Source: Trueperaceae bacterium (GTDB taxonomy: Bacteria > Deinococcota > Deinococci > Deinococcales > Trueperaceae). Taken from it: a DNA stretch of 34,054 bases. Each line of letters opens with the position of its first letter. Position 1 is the first letter of the stretch. The translations under genes were made by a program, and so were the position numbers. Shown one piece after another: positions 23,579 to 31,938 of this stretch. The notes beneath the pieces were generated by a model. The model was not told the origin of the DNA, made no database searches, and worked only from the letters and a program-made list of their open reading frames with translations. The stretch lies in the NCBI GenBank assembly GCA_020431825.1, contig JAGQHN010000050.1, forward strand, positions 1 to 34,054. Reading direction: 5' to 3'.

Positions 23579-23996
23579 ATGCTTTTTCCAGAAACCCATC
23601 GCCCTAATTGTGGGACCATTTCTAGACAGGTACATAACCACTATGAGCGGACAATAAGTGATCTGCCTTGCTTTGGCGTAAATACAAGAAAAGGGTTATG
23701 AAGGTAAACGAGCTATGGTCAAACGCTATGTTTACTACCTTAAGTGCCTGACGGAGGAGCAGTTAAATGCTTTAACCCAGCCTAGCTTTCATAAACCAGG
23801 TCCCAAGCAACTAAGCTATTTCCTTAGGAAACCCGAAGATGGTTTATCTGAGGATATAAAGCAGTTTTTTACTTGCGTAACTCAGGTTGACGAAGACTTT
23901 GTTTGGTTCAAGGCCGAAAGTACTGCTTTTGGAGCAATGATTAAAGAAAGACAGGGAGACAGCTTTAACGATTGGCTTGATTCAGAGTTTGCTTAA
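23579..23996 (+). pseudogene. Decayed ISL3-family transposase (internal deletion)
   Basis: The first fragment (23579-23701) encodes H-R-P-N-C-G-T-I-S-R-Q-V-H and E-R-T-I-S-D-L-P, the N-terminal zinc-binding C-P-x-C-G and D-L-P motifs of ISL3 transposases, with the first cysteine changed to arginine. Another frame (from about 23691, ATG at 23715) encodes K-R-Y-V-Y-Y-L, then F-L-R-K-P-E-D-G-L-S-E and M-I-K-E-R-Q-G-D-S-F-N-D-W-L, the region before the last catalytic glutamate in this family. The central DDE domain is missing between the two and the C-terminus is lost. Its 3' end overlaps the oxidase gene by 15 bases. Confidence 0.72.
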
Positions 23997-25382
23997 GCCC
24001 AATCTCCCAGGATTAAGCAAACCCTTAGGGTCAAACTCCTGCTTTAAGGCCTCAAGCACAAAGGTAGTTGACGGGCTAGCTAAAGCAAGCCATTTTGCAC
24101 GCACCGTGCCTAGTCCATGATGATGAGAAATCGCACCATTGTGCGCTAGGGTTACGCGCATCAATTCATTCCAGATGGTAAAGTACCGCTCTTCTATTTT
24201 TTCTAAATGCTCATCAGCAAAATGATAGGTCCAGTAAAGTGAAGTTCCTGTGTGGTATACGTGCGAGAAGTGGCAGGTCGCACTAATGTCATGCTTGACA
24301 AAAAGCTCAGTGATTGCATGGTGTATCGCTTCGGAGTCTTTCCAAAGACAAGACATCTCCGTCGTATCGGCGATTCTGCCAGGTGTAGCAATAGCCTCTT
24401 CCAAATGCGAGACATTAAAACGGTTGTCAAACCAATAGCCTGCAACCTTTGATTCCAACTTTGTGCCACCACTTGTGACCAGTAGCTTATGCGTTAGGTT
24501 CATACTTGTTTCGACGACTTCACTGGGGCCATCCCAACTAAGAACGAGCACGCAGCTTCCCTTCTCGATACCAAACTGCATAAATTTTTGACTGCCCGCA
24601 ACATCATTGAGGCGAACTAGCGCGGGGCAAAAATCGCTTTGGGCAAGTTTTCTGATCGCCACTAAGCCAGTAGCAACATCAGGAAAACTATAAGCAGCAA
24701 GAGGTCGATTTTGCTGTAAAGGGTAAATGGCTAAGGTAATCTCGCAAATAAAGGCAAGCGTTCCCTCTGAACCCAAGAGCAATTCGGCAATGTCAGGGCC
24801 TGCAGATTTTCTTGGTGATGGTGTGACTACGATTTTTTTGCCATTGCCCGCCACTGCAACTAAACCCACAACAATGTCTTCAATGTTGCCAAATTTTGCC
24901 GAAAAGGTTCCAGAAGCGCGTGTTGCCAACCAGCCACCTACAGACGATAAGCTTAGTGACTGCGGATAGTGACCTGTAGTGTAACCGCGCGCATTCAAAT
25001 AGGTTTCCAATTCAGAACCGCGTAATCCCGCTTGAACTGTAACAACCATCGAGAGTTCATCTAAAGCAATAATCTTATTCATGCGGCTAGTATTAACGGT
25101 GATCGCACCTTGAACTGCCATTGCGCCACCAACCACACCAGACCCTAGGCCATAAGGTACAAGTTTAAGGTTATGCGTGTTAGCGAACTCGAGCAGGCTA
25201 ACCACTTCTTCTACAGATTCGGGGTAAATGACTGCAAGAGGGGAAGGCAACGTTCGCCCCTCGAGTTTCCATTTGGTCGCAATTGGCCACCAGTCAGTTT
25301 GATGTGCGCTTAACTCATTTGACTCCAGGCTGACTTTGCCAATGCCCGGTGCAGTCGTTAGTAAGTGAAGAAGGTCTGACAT
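23982..25382 (-). CDS. FAD-linked oxidase, AGPS/VAO family
   Basis: The 466-residue flavoprotein has an FAD-binding PCMH domain (about 45-225: L-V-P-Y-G-L-G-S-G-V-V-G-G and G-S-E-G-T-L-A-F) and a C-terminal oxidase domain with S-H-V-Y-H-T-G-T, the H-H-H-G-L-G triplet (H420-H422) and the closing L-L-N-P-G-R-L. The triple histidine and S-L-S-L-S-S-V-G-G-W recall alkyl-dihydroxyacetonephosphate synthase and related bacterial oxidases rather than GlcD. No signal peptide or membrane segment is visible. Its ATG shares one base with the aldolase stop (TAATG). It probably oxidises an aldolase product or a polyol/hydroxy-acid phosphate; the substrate is unknown. Confidence 0.82.
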   Translation of the reverse strand: MSDLLHLLTTAPGIGKVSLESNELSAHQTDWWPIATKWKLEGRTLPSPLAVIYPESVEEVVSLLEFANTHNLKLVPYGLGSGVVGGAMAVQGAITVNTSRMNKIIALDELSMVVTVQAGLRGSELETYLNARGYTTGHYPQSLSLSSVGGWLATRASGTFSAKFGNIEDIVVGLVAVAGNGKKIVVTPSPRKSAGPDIAELLLGSEGTLAFICEITLAIYPLQQNRPLAAYSFPDVATGLVAIRKLAQSDFCPALVRLNDVAGSQKFMQFGIEKGSCVLVLSWDGPSEVVETSMNLTHKLLVTSGGTKLESKVAGYWFDNRFNVSHLEEAIATPGRIADTTEMSCLWKDSEAIHHAITELFVKHDISATCHFSHVYHTGTSLYWTYHFADEHLEKIEERYFTIWNELMRVTLAHNGAISHHHGLGTVRAKWLALASPSTTFVLEALKQEFDPKGLLNPGRLGLSKL

Positions 25383-26203
25383 TACTGAGCAACTTTCGTA
25401 GAATGCACAAGGTCAACAATGCCTTTGAGCAGAGCAACAGGATCATCGAATTGAAATATGTTACGCCCAAAGACAACCCCTGCACCGCCGCCTGCCATAA
25501 TATCCTCGACAAGCTTAAATACCTCGTCCTCTTTACTCAGTCTAGAACCTCCAGCTACCAAAATGGGTACAGGACATTGCGAAGTGACCTCGAGAAATGA
25601 ATCAACATCTCCTGAATACTTAGTCTTGATAAAATCCGCACCAAGTTCTGCGGCAACTCGAGTGTGAAACTTCAGGAGCTCGAGATCAGGTTTGCCATCG
25701 GCACCATTTTCTGGTTCAAAGCCTCGAGATTCAATCATGAGAGGCAAACCAACGGTTTCGCAGGCTCTGGCAAAAGAAGAATTTCTAGCGACTTCTTCTG
25801 CCTCGAGGGCTGCGTCATTGCCGCCCATCCACAGGTAGGTCATTATTGCGTCTGCACCAGCGGCAACGGCTTGCTCAGCAGTCATCATGGCGACTGACCT
25901 GCCGGTATTTGGAAACTTTCCCCGTGCCGCACGACCGACATTTTGCCAGTCTGCCTCAAGGATTAAGCCAGGGCGATTCCGGCCTTCGTAGTGGTGGTCG
26001 AGTTTGTCAAGCATTCCAGGTGACAACATAATGGCATCTGAATCCTGGAAAATCTCCATCATCTCATTCATCTGATCCAAGGTTAAGTATCCTTTTCCAG
26101 GCCCGAGAAGAACCCCGTGTGAAAATGCTACACATACACTCCGTTTGGTATCGGGTCGTAAAATTCGTCCCTGCCTGACTTTTTTACCACTGCGTGAATC
26201 CAT
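25382..26203 (-). CDS. Class I aldolase, DeoC/LsrF/FbaB (DhnA) type
   Basis: The 273-residue TIM barrel uses a lysine imine: G-A-D-F-I-K193-T-K195-Y-S-G carries the Schiff-base lysine, most likely K195. S-H-G-V-L-L-G-P-G-K-G, L-V-A-G-G-S and G-V-V-F-G-R-N-I-F (phosphate site) are family hallmarks of archaeal-type fructose-bisphosphate aldolase and LsrF. I start at ATG 26203 (AAGGAA upstream, 17 bases after deoR) rather than at the frame opening 17 codons earlier inside deoR. In the divergent DeoR regulon it probably cleaves the bisphosphate made by the two PfkB kinases. Confidence 0.85.
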   Translation of the reverse strand: MDSRSGKKVRQGRILRPDTKRSVCVAFSHGVLLGPGKGYLTLDQMNEMMEIFQDSDAIMLSPGMLDKLDHHYEGRNRPGLILEADWQNVGRAARGKFPNTGRSVAMMTAEQAVAAGADAIMTYLWMGGNDAALEAEEVARNSSFARACETVGLPLMIESRGFEPENGADGKPDLELLKFHTRVAAELGADFIKTKYSGDVDSFLEVTSQCPVPILVAGGSRLSKEDEVFKLVEDIMAGGGAGVVFGRNIFQFDDPVALLKGIVDLVHSTKVAQ

Positions 26204-26220
26204 CGTTGTTCCTTCTTTCT

Positions 26221-27021
26221 TTAGATAAGCTGCGTTCCTGTGGCGGCAGCCCATGAATGCAGAGTCTTAGGAGCGTTTGAGTCTATGATTAGTCCGTCAA
26301 ATTCATCGAGGTCGCAAATTTTGCCCACTGCTACGCGGCCGTATTTTGAAGAGTCTGCCGCCAGATAGCGGTGGGTGCAGATTTCTAAGAGTTGTTTATT
26401 GGTGGCCACTTCCTCGAGACTCGATTCGGTAAAGCCAGCTTCTACGTCAACCGCTTGAGCACCAAAAAAGCCCTTGTCAATTCGTAGGCCTGCGAGAAAA
26501 TGAACAGCATTTATACCTACAAAAGCCTGTGAAGAACGGCGCAGTGTGCCACCAGGAACGATCAAATTTACATAAGGAAGTTGCGCCGCTGCACACGCGA
26601 CATTTAGCCCCAGAGCTATAACTGTAAGAGAATTAAAATCTGTAGGGAAATAGTTAATGATGAGTTCCATTGTCGAACCTGAATTTAAGGCAATGATGTC
26701 TCCGTCTTTGATAAGGCTTGCGGCTTTTTTGGCTATTTCAGTCTTTGCTTCTATATTGGTGTCGCGCTTAACAGACAGATCTTGATTCGTCACGGGCAAC
26801 ACGGGTGCAGCCAGCACCGCACCGCCATGAACAAGGCGGATTTCTTCACTTTCGGCGAGTTCGCGTAAATCCCGCCGTACCGTGATGGGACTAACATTAA
26901 TTTGGGCAGCGAGGACGGTAGTACGAACACTGCCATTCTCAAGCAAAAATTTTTGAATTACCTTTCGGCGTTCTTCGGGTAAAAGGTCCTGGGGTTGCAC
27001 TGAGTCGTTAGCTTCTATCAT
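26221..27021 (-). CDS. DeoR-family transcriptional regulator
   Basis: The 266-residue repressor has an N-terminal HTH_DeoR domain (E-E-R-R-K-V-I-Q-K-F-L and I-N-V-S-P-I-T-V-R-R-D-L-R-E-L, about 16-60, with R-L-V-H-G-G-A-V) and a sugar-phosphate-sensing DeoRC domain (L-N-S-G-S-T-M-E, about 112-119; D-K-G-F-F-G-A; A-A-D-S-S-K-Y-G). A strong GGAGGTG lies eight bases before ATG 27021. It is first in the leftward arm and is divergent from the importer operon, both probably under its control. Confidence 0.94.
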   Translation of the reverse strand: MIEANDSVQPQDLLPEERRKVIQKFLLENGSVRTTVLAAQINVSPITVRRDLRELAESEEIRLVHGGAVLAAPVLPVTNQDLSVKRDTNIEAKTEIAKKAASLIKDGDIIALNSGSTMELIINYFPTDFNSLTVIALGLNVACAAAQLPYVNLIVPGGTLRRSSQAFVGINAVHFLAGLRIDKGFFGAQAVDVEAGFTESSLEEVATNKQLLEICTHRYLAADSSKYGRVAVGKICDLDEFDGLIIDSNAPKTLHSWAAATGTQLI

Positions 27022-27051
27022 GCTTTAACACCTCCTCAAATAATATAATCC

Positions 27052-27078
27052 TTTGTTCATAATTGTATATTTTTGTTC
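27052..27078. promoter_or_regulatory. Direct repeat TTTGTTC, candidate DeoR operator
   Basis: TTTGTTC occurs at 27052-27058 and 27072-27078, exactly 20 bases (two helical turns) apart, 31 bases upstream of deoR. DeoR-family proteins often bind such direct repeats. The surrounding sequence is very A/T-rich, so chance cannot be excluded. Confidence 0.4.
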
Positions 27079-27114
27079 TTTTTTATGACTAAATTAATAT
27101 ATTTATTCGTAGAC

Positions 27115-27143
27115 TTGACAAAAAATATCATAAACTATTATAT
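27115..27143 (+). promoter_or_regulatory. Sigma-70 promoter of the rbs-type operon
   Basis: A consensus TTGACA (27115-27120), a 17-base spacer and TTATAT (27138-27143) form a strong promoter in A/T-rich DNA, with transcription starting near 27150. Confidence 0.7.
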
Positions 27144-27149
27144 TATGCA

Positions 27150-27368
27150 ACATAATTAATCAAAAGCATACAAGGACTTAATCCACGCGGTAACGTGCCT
27201 GAAAATGTTCTTAGTCACTATTTGCAAAGAGCTCTGGTGTTTGATAAGCGTTGCACGTTTGGGAGGTGATGAAACTGCTCTGCTAAACCTACGGTCAATG
27301 TTTATAGAAAAGACAAGTTCACGAGTTTCAACCCATCAAAAAACTTTAATTCCAGAAAGGAATATCTA
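27150..27368 (+). other. Long untranslated leader of the importer operon
   Basis: About 219 bases separate the predicted start point from ATG 27369. AACGTGC (27192-27198) can pair with GCACGTT (27253-27259), and GGGAGG near 27261 is followed by a five-codon frame (M-K-L-L-C). I recognise no riboswitch class. The real ribosome site is AAAGGAA just before 27369. Confidence 0.4.
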
Positions 27369-28325
27369 ATGAAAACTAAAATTGCAACAACCTTTATGGT
27401 CGTTTTGTTTCTCTTCACCCTTGCCAGTGCTCAAGATTTAACCATTGGAGCCTTGTGGCTTGATGCGAGCGAGTTTTACTCAGGTGTTAAAACAGGTATC
27501 GAACAAGGAGCCGAAGCTGCTGATGTCAATATCAAGATTTTAGGCAATAACAGTCAAGGTGACGCATCTATCGAAGCTGAGCAGATGCAGACTTTAATTG
27601 GTGCTAATGTTGATGCCATTATTATTTCGGCTGTGTCAGAGGACTCGTCACTTGCGTTTATTCAACAGGCAGCTGAAGCAGGAATTCCCGTGATTTGTTA
27701 CAACACCTGTATCGCCCAAGAAAATGCTGAAAAGTACGTCTATTCCTGGGTGACAGGCGATCATTTTCAACAAGGCGGTGGGGTCGGTAAGGCGATGGGT
27801 GAATATCTTGTTGCCGAAGGAATAATGACACCTAAAATTGCGGTTGTGTCGTGTGAACGTTATGGTGCCTGTCAGGAGCGCATTGCAGGTTTCACCGAGG
27901 AACTCAAAAAACTAGTGCCAGAGGCTGTGATTATTGACAATCAGGAAGCTCTAGAGGTTGATAAAGCTACTGAGGTCGCTACGAACATGCTGACGGCCAA
28001 CCCAGACATTACCGCTTTTTACGGTGAAGCTGGCAATATGGTTGCAGGAGCTGCCGTTGCTATCGAACAAGCCGGACTGACAGGTAAGGTCGTCGTGTTT
28101 GGTCATGATATAAGTCCAACGACCGCAAATTTATTATTAGATGGCCAGGTCGTAAAATACATCAATGCGATGCTGGCTGAGGACTTTGGCAAGAAAACTG
28201 TCGAGCTAGCCCTGGCTGCTGTGAACGGTGAGGCTAGTCCTGGCGTTATTTATAATATGACCCCTGTAGACTTCTTCTCGAGCAAGCCTGAGGAAGTTCA
28301 AGCCTGGATAGATGCACATCAATAA
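27369..28325 (+). CDS. Periplasmic sugar-binding protein, RbsB/LsrB type
   Basis: The 318-residue Peripla_BP_4 protein has a signal peptide ending A-S-A/Q at residue 21 and no lipobox. It shows the G-V-K-T-G-I-E-Q-G-A opening helix, N-V-D-A-I-I-I-S-A-V-S and a late V-V-F-G-H-D-I hinge. Four cysteines (C110, C114, C162, C168) are unusual for this family and could form two disulfides in the periplasm. It is the first gene of the rightward arm, followed by a strong hairpin and the ATPase and permease genes. The ligand is probably a polyol or rare sugar. Confidence 0.92.
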   Translation: MKTKIATTFMVVLFLFTLASAQDLTIGALWLDASEFYSGVKTGIEQGAEAADVNIKILGNNSQGDASIEAEQMQTLIGANVDAIIISAVSEDSSLAFIQQAAEAGIPVICYNTCIAQENAEKYVYSWVTGDHFQQGGGVGKAMGEYLVAEGIMTPKIAVVSCERYGACQERIAGFTEELKKLVPEAVIIDNQEALEVDKATEVATNMLTANPDITAFYGEAGNMVAGAAVAIEQAGLTGKVVVFGHDISPTTANLLLDGQVVKYINAMLAEDFGKKTVELALAAVNGEASPGVIYNMTPVDFFSSKPEEVQAWIDAHQ

Positions 28326-28330
28326 ATAGC

Positions 28331-28363
28331 TTAAGCAGCGGCACAAGGCGTGCCGCTGCTTAA
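28331..28363 (+). terminator. 13-bp perfect hairpin after rbsB, partial terminator
   Basis: TTAAGCAGCGGCA (28331-28343) pairs with TGCCGCTGCTTAA (28351-28363) across a seven-base loop, and TTTTGCTT follows. It begins five bases after the rbsB stop. Because the ATPase gene follows 43 bases later without a visible new promoter, it probably works as a leaky terminator or stabiliser that favours the binding protein. Confidence 0.8.
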
Positions 28364-28406
28364 TTTTGCTTCATTTCTATTTAAGCTAGCTGTGGGAGTT
28401 ACCGTG

Positions 28407-29906
28407 ATGACAGGTTCAGCGACACTGTCTTTACAAAATATCTATAAGTCATATCCTGGGGTGACGGCTTTAAAGCAGGTTGACTTCTCCATCGCTCCAG
28501 GCGAGGTTCGTGCTTTGCTTGGTAAAAATGGGGCAGGTAAATCAACCCTTATTCGCATTGCCTGCGGCTTAGAAAAGCCTGACCGAGGAAGCGTTCTTAT
28601 TAGGGGTCAGCAAGTAGACCTGAAAAGTCCCGCCGAGGCAAAACGGTTAGGTATCGAAATGGTCAGTCAGGAGTTAAACCTCGTTCCCTGGCTTAGCGTG
28701 GCTGAGAATATCTCTCTGGGAAATTGGCCAAAACGTCGTATGGGTATCAACTACAAAGCCATGCGCGACTATGCTGCCGAGAGCCTAGCGCGACTGCAGG
28801 TTGATCTTCCACCTGACCTGCCTCTTTTTCGACTAAGTCCAGCCCAGCAACAGCTCGTCGAGATTGCTAAAGCCATAGCGCGGCAACCTTCAGTTTTGTT
28901 CCTCGATGAACCTACCTCGAGCTTAGCTGCCACCGAAGTAGCGTCTTTACTTGCCACCGTCAAACATATTGCGGCACAGGGAGTCGGGGTTATTTACGTA
29001 TCACACCGTCTGGCAGAGATTGCTAAGGTGGCTGACTCGGCAACAATTTTGCGAAACGGCAACCTGATTAGCACCGCGCCATTGCATACACTTAGCGAGC
29101 AAGCGATCGTCATGCAAATGGTAGGTGAAGCCGTTCAAAACCTTGAGATAGAAAGTAAGGAGGTCACCTCTAAGCCCGTCGTTTTAGAGGTGTCTAAGAT
29201 GACGGTCAAGAGCAGGATTAAGAATGTTTCCTTTAAACTTCATGGGGGTGAAGTGCTTGGCTTGGCGGGGCTCCTCGGGACTGGCAGAAGTGAAATCCTG
29301 CGGGCCATTGCAGGATTTGAGGCACCAGACGAGGGTGAGATAAAGCTGGCCTCAGAAGGAACTTACCGAGCGAATATCAGACACATGCTTGCAAAGGGTG
29401 TGGCCCTCAGCCCTGAAGATCGGCGGGTTGAAGGAATTGTACCGTTTTTGGGTGTCGATGAAAATCTAATGGTGGGCCGCTGGAGGGACGTAACCAAAGC
29501 GGGGAATATCTCATGGCGCAGCGTTAGCAGGATTGCCAAAGACCTTATCAAAAGATTAGCGATTAAGACACCAAAGCAAGATACACCTGTTATGAATTTA
29601 TCAGGCGGAAATCAGCAAAAGGTTGTGATTGGTCGCTGGCTCGATGTAGCTGACCGCGTACTCCTTCTCGATGAACCTACTCGAGGCGTAGATGTCGAAG
29701 CCAAAAACCAAATCTATGAGATCATTCGTAGCGCTGCCGCGCGTGGTGTGGGTGTGGTGGTCGTGACCAGTGAATTAGAAGAGCTCTTCTGGTGCTGTGA
29801 CTCAGTCATTTTTTTACGTAACGGCGAAGCCTCAAGAAAATATCCTATTTCAAGCCTGGACTTAGAATCTCTGAATTTATTGGCGACGGGAACACTTCAA
29901 TCATGA
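28407..29906 (+). CDS. rbsA: Sugar ABC importer ATPase, RbsA type (double nucleotide-binding domain)
   Basis: The 500-residue fused ATPase has a first Walker A G-K-N-G-A-G-K-S-T, signature L-S-P-A-Q-Q-Q and Walker B F-L-D-E-P-T. The second half has a degenerate Walker A (G-L-L-G-T-G-R-S-E) with intact L-S-G-G-N-Q-Q-K and L-L-L-D-E-P-T-R-G-V-D, as is normal for RbsA/MglA. I start at ATG 28407 (GGGAG upstream), which gives the usual length of about 500; a GTG one codon earlier is possible. It overlaps rbsC by four bases. Confidence 0.95.
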   Translation: MTGSATLSLQNIYKSYPGVTALKQVDFSIAPGEVRALLGKNGAGKSTLIRIACGLEKPDRGSVLIRGQQVDLKSPAEAKRLGIEMVSQELNLVPWLSVAENISLGNWPKRRMGINYKAMRDYAAESLARLQVDLPPDLPLFRLSPAQQQLVEIAKAIARQPSVLFLDEPTSSLAATEVASLLATVKHIAAQGVGVIYVSHRLAEIAKVADSATILRNGNLISTAPLHTLSEQAIVMQMVGEAVQNLEIESKEVTSKPVVLEVSKMTVKSRIKNVSFKLHGGEVLGLAGLLGTGRSEILRAIAGFEAPDEGEIKLASEGTYRANIRHMLAKGVALSPEDRRVEGIVPFLGVDENLMVGRWRDVTKAGNISWRSVSRIAKDLIKRLAIKTPKQDTPVMNLSGGNQQKVVIGRWLDVADRVLLLDEPTRGVDVEAKNQIYEIIRSAAARGVGVVVVTSELEELFWCCDSVIFLRNGEASRKYPISSLDLESLNLLATGTLQS

Positions 29907-30907
29907 ATAAATCTACAGCAAAATCTACTGACACCACAGAAGGATTAACAGCAAGCCTATTTTCGTTTCTTCGCAACAACCTTAACGCTATAAGTTTGTT
30001 AATTGGTCTTATCATCACAGCAGCCATTTTTAGCCTAAACTCTGATGCCTTTTTAACGCTCGCTAATATTCTCAACATCCTGCGCTCGGCAGCATTTCTA
30101 GGCATAGTTACTTGGGGCATGACGCTTGTGATTACCACAGGAGAAATAGATGTCAGTGTTGGCCCGGCCGTTGCCTTTAGTGCAGTTTTATTGGGCTGGT
30201 TGGCCACCCACCATGGGTTGCCACTTTTCTTAGCCATCATTATCGTGATTGTAACAGTGACACTCGTTGGTTACTTGGGTGGTTATATCCGCGCTCGTTT
30301 CAACGTGCCTTCTTTTGTAACCACGCTAGCTTTGTGGAGTATTTATGACGGCATGAAGCAACTCTTATCAAACAATCAGCCGATTCCGGTAAAATCAGAG
30401 GCCTTTAAGGTGTGGGCAAATGGTAGCATCTTGGGTATTCCCAATCCAATTCTTATTGCCGGGATTTTATTTTTGATTTTTCTTTATATTACTAAACAAA
30501 CGGTTTATGGCAGGTCACTCTATGCTGTGGGTGGTAATGCTAAAGCCGCTTATGCTTCTGGTATCAATGTGCGGCAGATTCGGGCTTCGGTCTTTGCAAT
30601 TACTGGACTTTTATCTGCTATTACGGGGATTTTACAGGTTTCAAGATTAGGTACAGCAACGGGTCAAATAGCCACTGGACTCGAGTTTTCCTCAATAGCA
30701 GCGGTGGTGATCGGTGGCACCGCACTTTCTGGTGGCAGAGGCTTAATACTTGGTTCCTTGCTAGGCGTACTTTTTATTTCCTTAATTGCCAACGGCTTGG
30801 TACTGATTGGTGTCAATTCACAAGCTCAAAACGTTGTTAGGGGTGTGCTAATTCTAGTGGCAGTACTGGTAAATGTCGTGTTCAAGAGGGAAAGCAAAGT
30901 GATATGA
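29903..30907 (+). CDS. rbsC: Sugar ABC importer permease, RbsC type
   Basis: The 334-residue inner-membrane protein has about eight to ten hydrophobic helices. It shows T-T-G-E-I-D-V-S-V-G-P, R-F-N-V-P-S-F-V-T-T-L, Y-A-V-G-G-N-A-K-A-A-Y-A-S-G-I and G-G-T-A-L-S-G-G-R-G, all hallmarks of RbsC/XylH permeases. ATGA overlaps join it to both rbsA and the dehydrogenase gene. Confidence 0.95.
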   Translation: MNKSTAKSTDTTEGLTASLFSFLRNNLNAISLLIGLIITAAIFSLNSDAFLTLANILNILRSAAFLGIVTWGMTLVITTGEIDVSVGPAVAFSAVLLGWLATHHGLPLFLAIIIVIVTVTLVGYLGGYIRARFNVPSFVTTLALWSIYDGMKQLLSNNQPIPVKSEAFKVWANGSILGIPNPILIAGILFLIFLYITKQTVYGRSLYAVGGNAKAAYASGINVRQIRASVFAITGLLSAITGILQVSRLGTATGQIATGLEFSSIAAVVIGGTALSGGRGLILGSLLGVLFISLIANGLVLIGVNSQAQNVVRGVLILVAVLVNVVFKRESKVI

Positions 30908-31938
30908 AAAACTTCGCAGCGGTGTTACAAAAGCAAAGACAGGTAAGGCTCGAGCAACGCCCTGTTCCTGTTCCTGTAGCAGGTGAAGTGCTTATCGAAG
31001 TTGCCTCAGTTGGGGTGTGCGGTTCAGATATGCACTATTACTATGAAGGTAGTTTAGGGGGCTGGGTCGCACCCCCTAATTTCGTCTTGGGTCATGAAGC
31101 GTCAGGTGTGATTGTCGATGTTGGAGTGGGTGTTGACAAATCTCGCATTGGTGAGCGAGTGGCGATAGAACCTGGCATTCCTGATTTAGCGTGTGAACAT
31201 TGTTTACGGGGTGCTTACAATCTTTGTGAGGGCATGATTTTTTTCTCACATCCACCCCATGATGGTGCTTTTTGTCAATATATCGTCGTCCATGCGGCCT
31301 TTGCCCATCCGATACCCGACGCTGTTTCTTTAGATGCTGCTGCACTCATTGAACCTTTATCGGTAGGACTATGGGCGTGTCGCCGTGCGGGTGTTGAACC
31401 TGGAGATTCGGTGCTAATTACTGGGGCAGGCACGATTGGTTTAATGGCTCTCGAGGCCGCACGTATCTTTGGTGCTTCAGAAATATATGTAACCGATGTC
31501 GAGGAGGCGCGGCTTGTATGGGCAGCCAAACGGGGTGCAACGAAAACTATTAATGCAAAGAAAACAACGCTTGAGAAAGCAGGTATTAAGCCAAAACGCA
31601 TGATCGAATGTTCAGGTTCTGCAGAGGCTTTAAGAGAAGGTGTCTTGACCATGCAACGTGGCGGTTCTATTGCCCTTGTCGGCTTAGGGCCTGAAGTCAC
31701 CCCTTCTTTTCCTGTTTTTGAAGTCATCGCACGAGAACTTACGGTGTTTGGCTCTTTTCGTTATGTCAACACTTGGCCTATTGCCCTTCGGCTGCTGGCT
31801 AGCGGCCAACTAGAGTTGGATAGTTTGGTATCGGGTGTATTTCCTCTCTCACAAACCCAGATAGCCCTCGAGGCACCCAAGAAAGACCCCTCGTTCTTAA
31901 AAGCCATCATCCACCCTAATGAAGGAGTTGACCGCTAA
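30904..31938 (+). CDS. Zinc-dependent polyol/sugar dehydrogenase (MDR, sorbitol-DH-like)
   Basis: The 344-residue MDR enzyme oxidises a polyol or sugar with NAD(P). Catalytic zinc ligands are C39 (V-G-V-C-G-S-D-M-H), H64-E65 (G-H-E) and E150 (I-E-P-L-S-V). The Rossmann motif G-A-G-T-I-G-L lies near 174-180. The structural zinc loop has C97, C100 and C108, but aspartate 94 stands where the first cysteine is expected. It is joined by ATGA to rbsC and by TAATG to the first PfkB kinase, so it should act directly on the imported substrate, giving a ketose for phosphorylation. Confidence 0.9.
   Translation: MKNFAAVLQKQRQVRLEQRPVPVPVAGEVLIEVASVGVCGSDMHYYYEGSLGGWVAPPNFVLGHEASGVIVDVGVGVDKSRIGERVAIEPGIPDLACEHCLRGAYNLCEGMIFFSHPPHDGAFCQYIVVHAAFAHPIPDAVSLDAAALIEPLSVGLWACRRAGVEPGDSVLITGAGTIGLMALEAARIFGASEIYVTDVEEARLVWAAKRGATKTINAKKTTLEKAGIKPKRMIECSGSAEALREGVLTMQRGGSIALVGLGPEVTPSFPVFEVIARELTVFGSFRYVNTWPIALRLLASGQLELDSLVSGVFPLSQTQIALEAPKKDPSFLKAIIHPNEGVDR

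Noticed and set aside
26204..26254. Upstream extension of the class I aldolase into deoR
   Set aside because: It has no ribosome site and no homologous N-terminus; ATG 26203 has AAGGAA and the expected length.
28350..28406. Upstream start for rbsA within the hairpin
   Set aside because: It would add 19 residues absent from RbsA proteins; ATG 28407 has GGGAG and gives 500 residues.
29845..30240. Minus-strand frame of 131 codons opposite rbsC
   Set aside because: Antisense shadow of a clearly coding gene, with biased composition and no recognisable motif or ribosome site.
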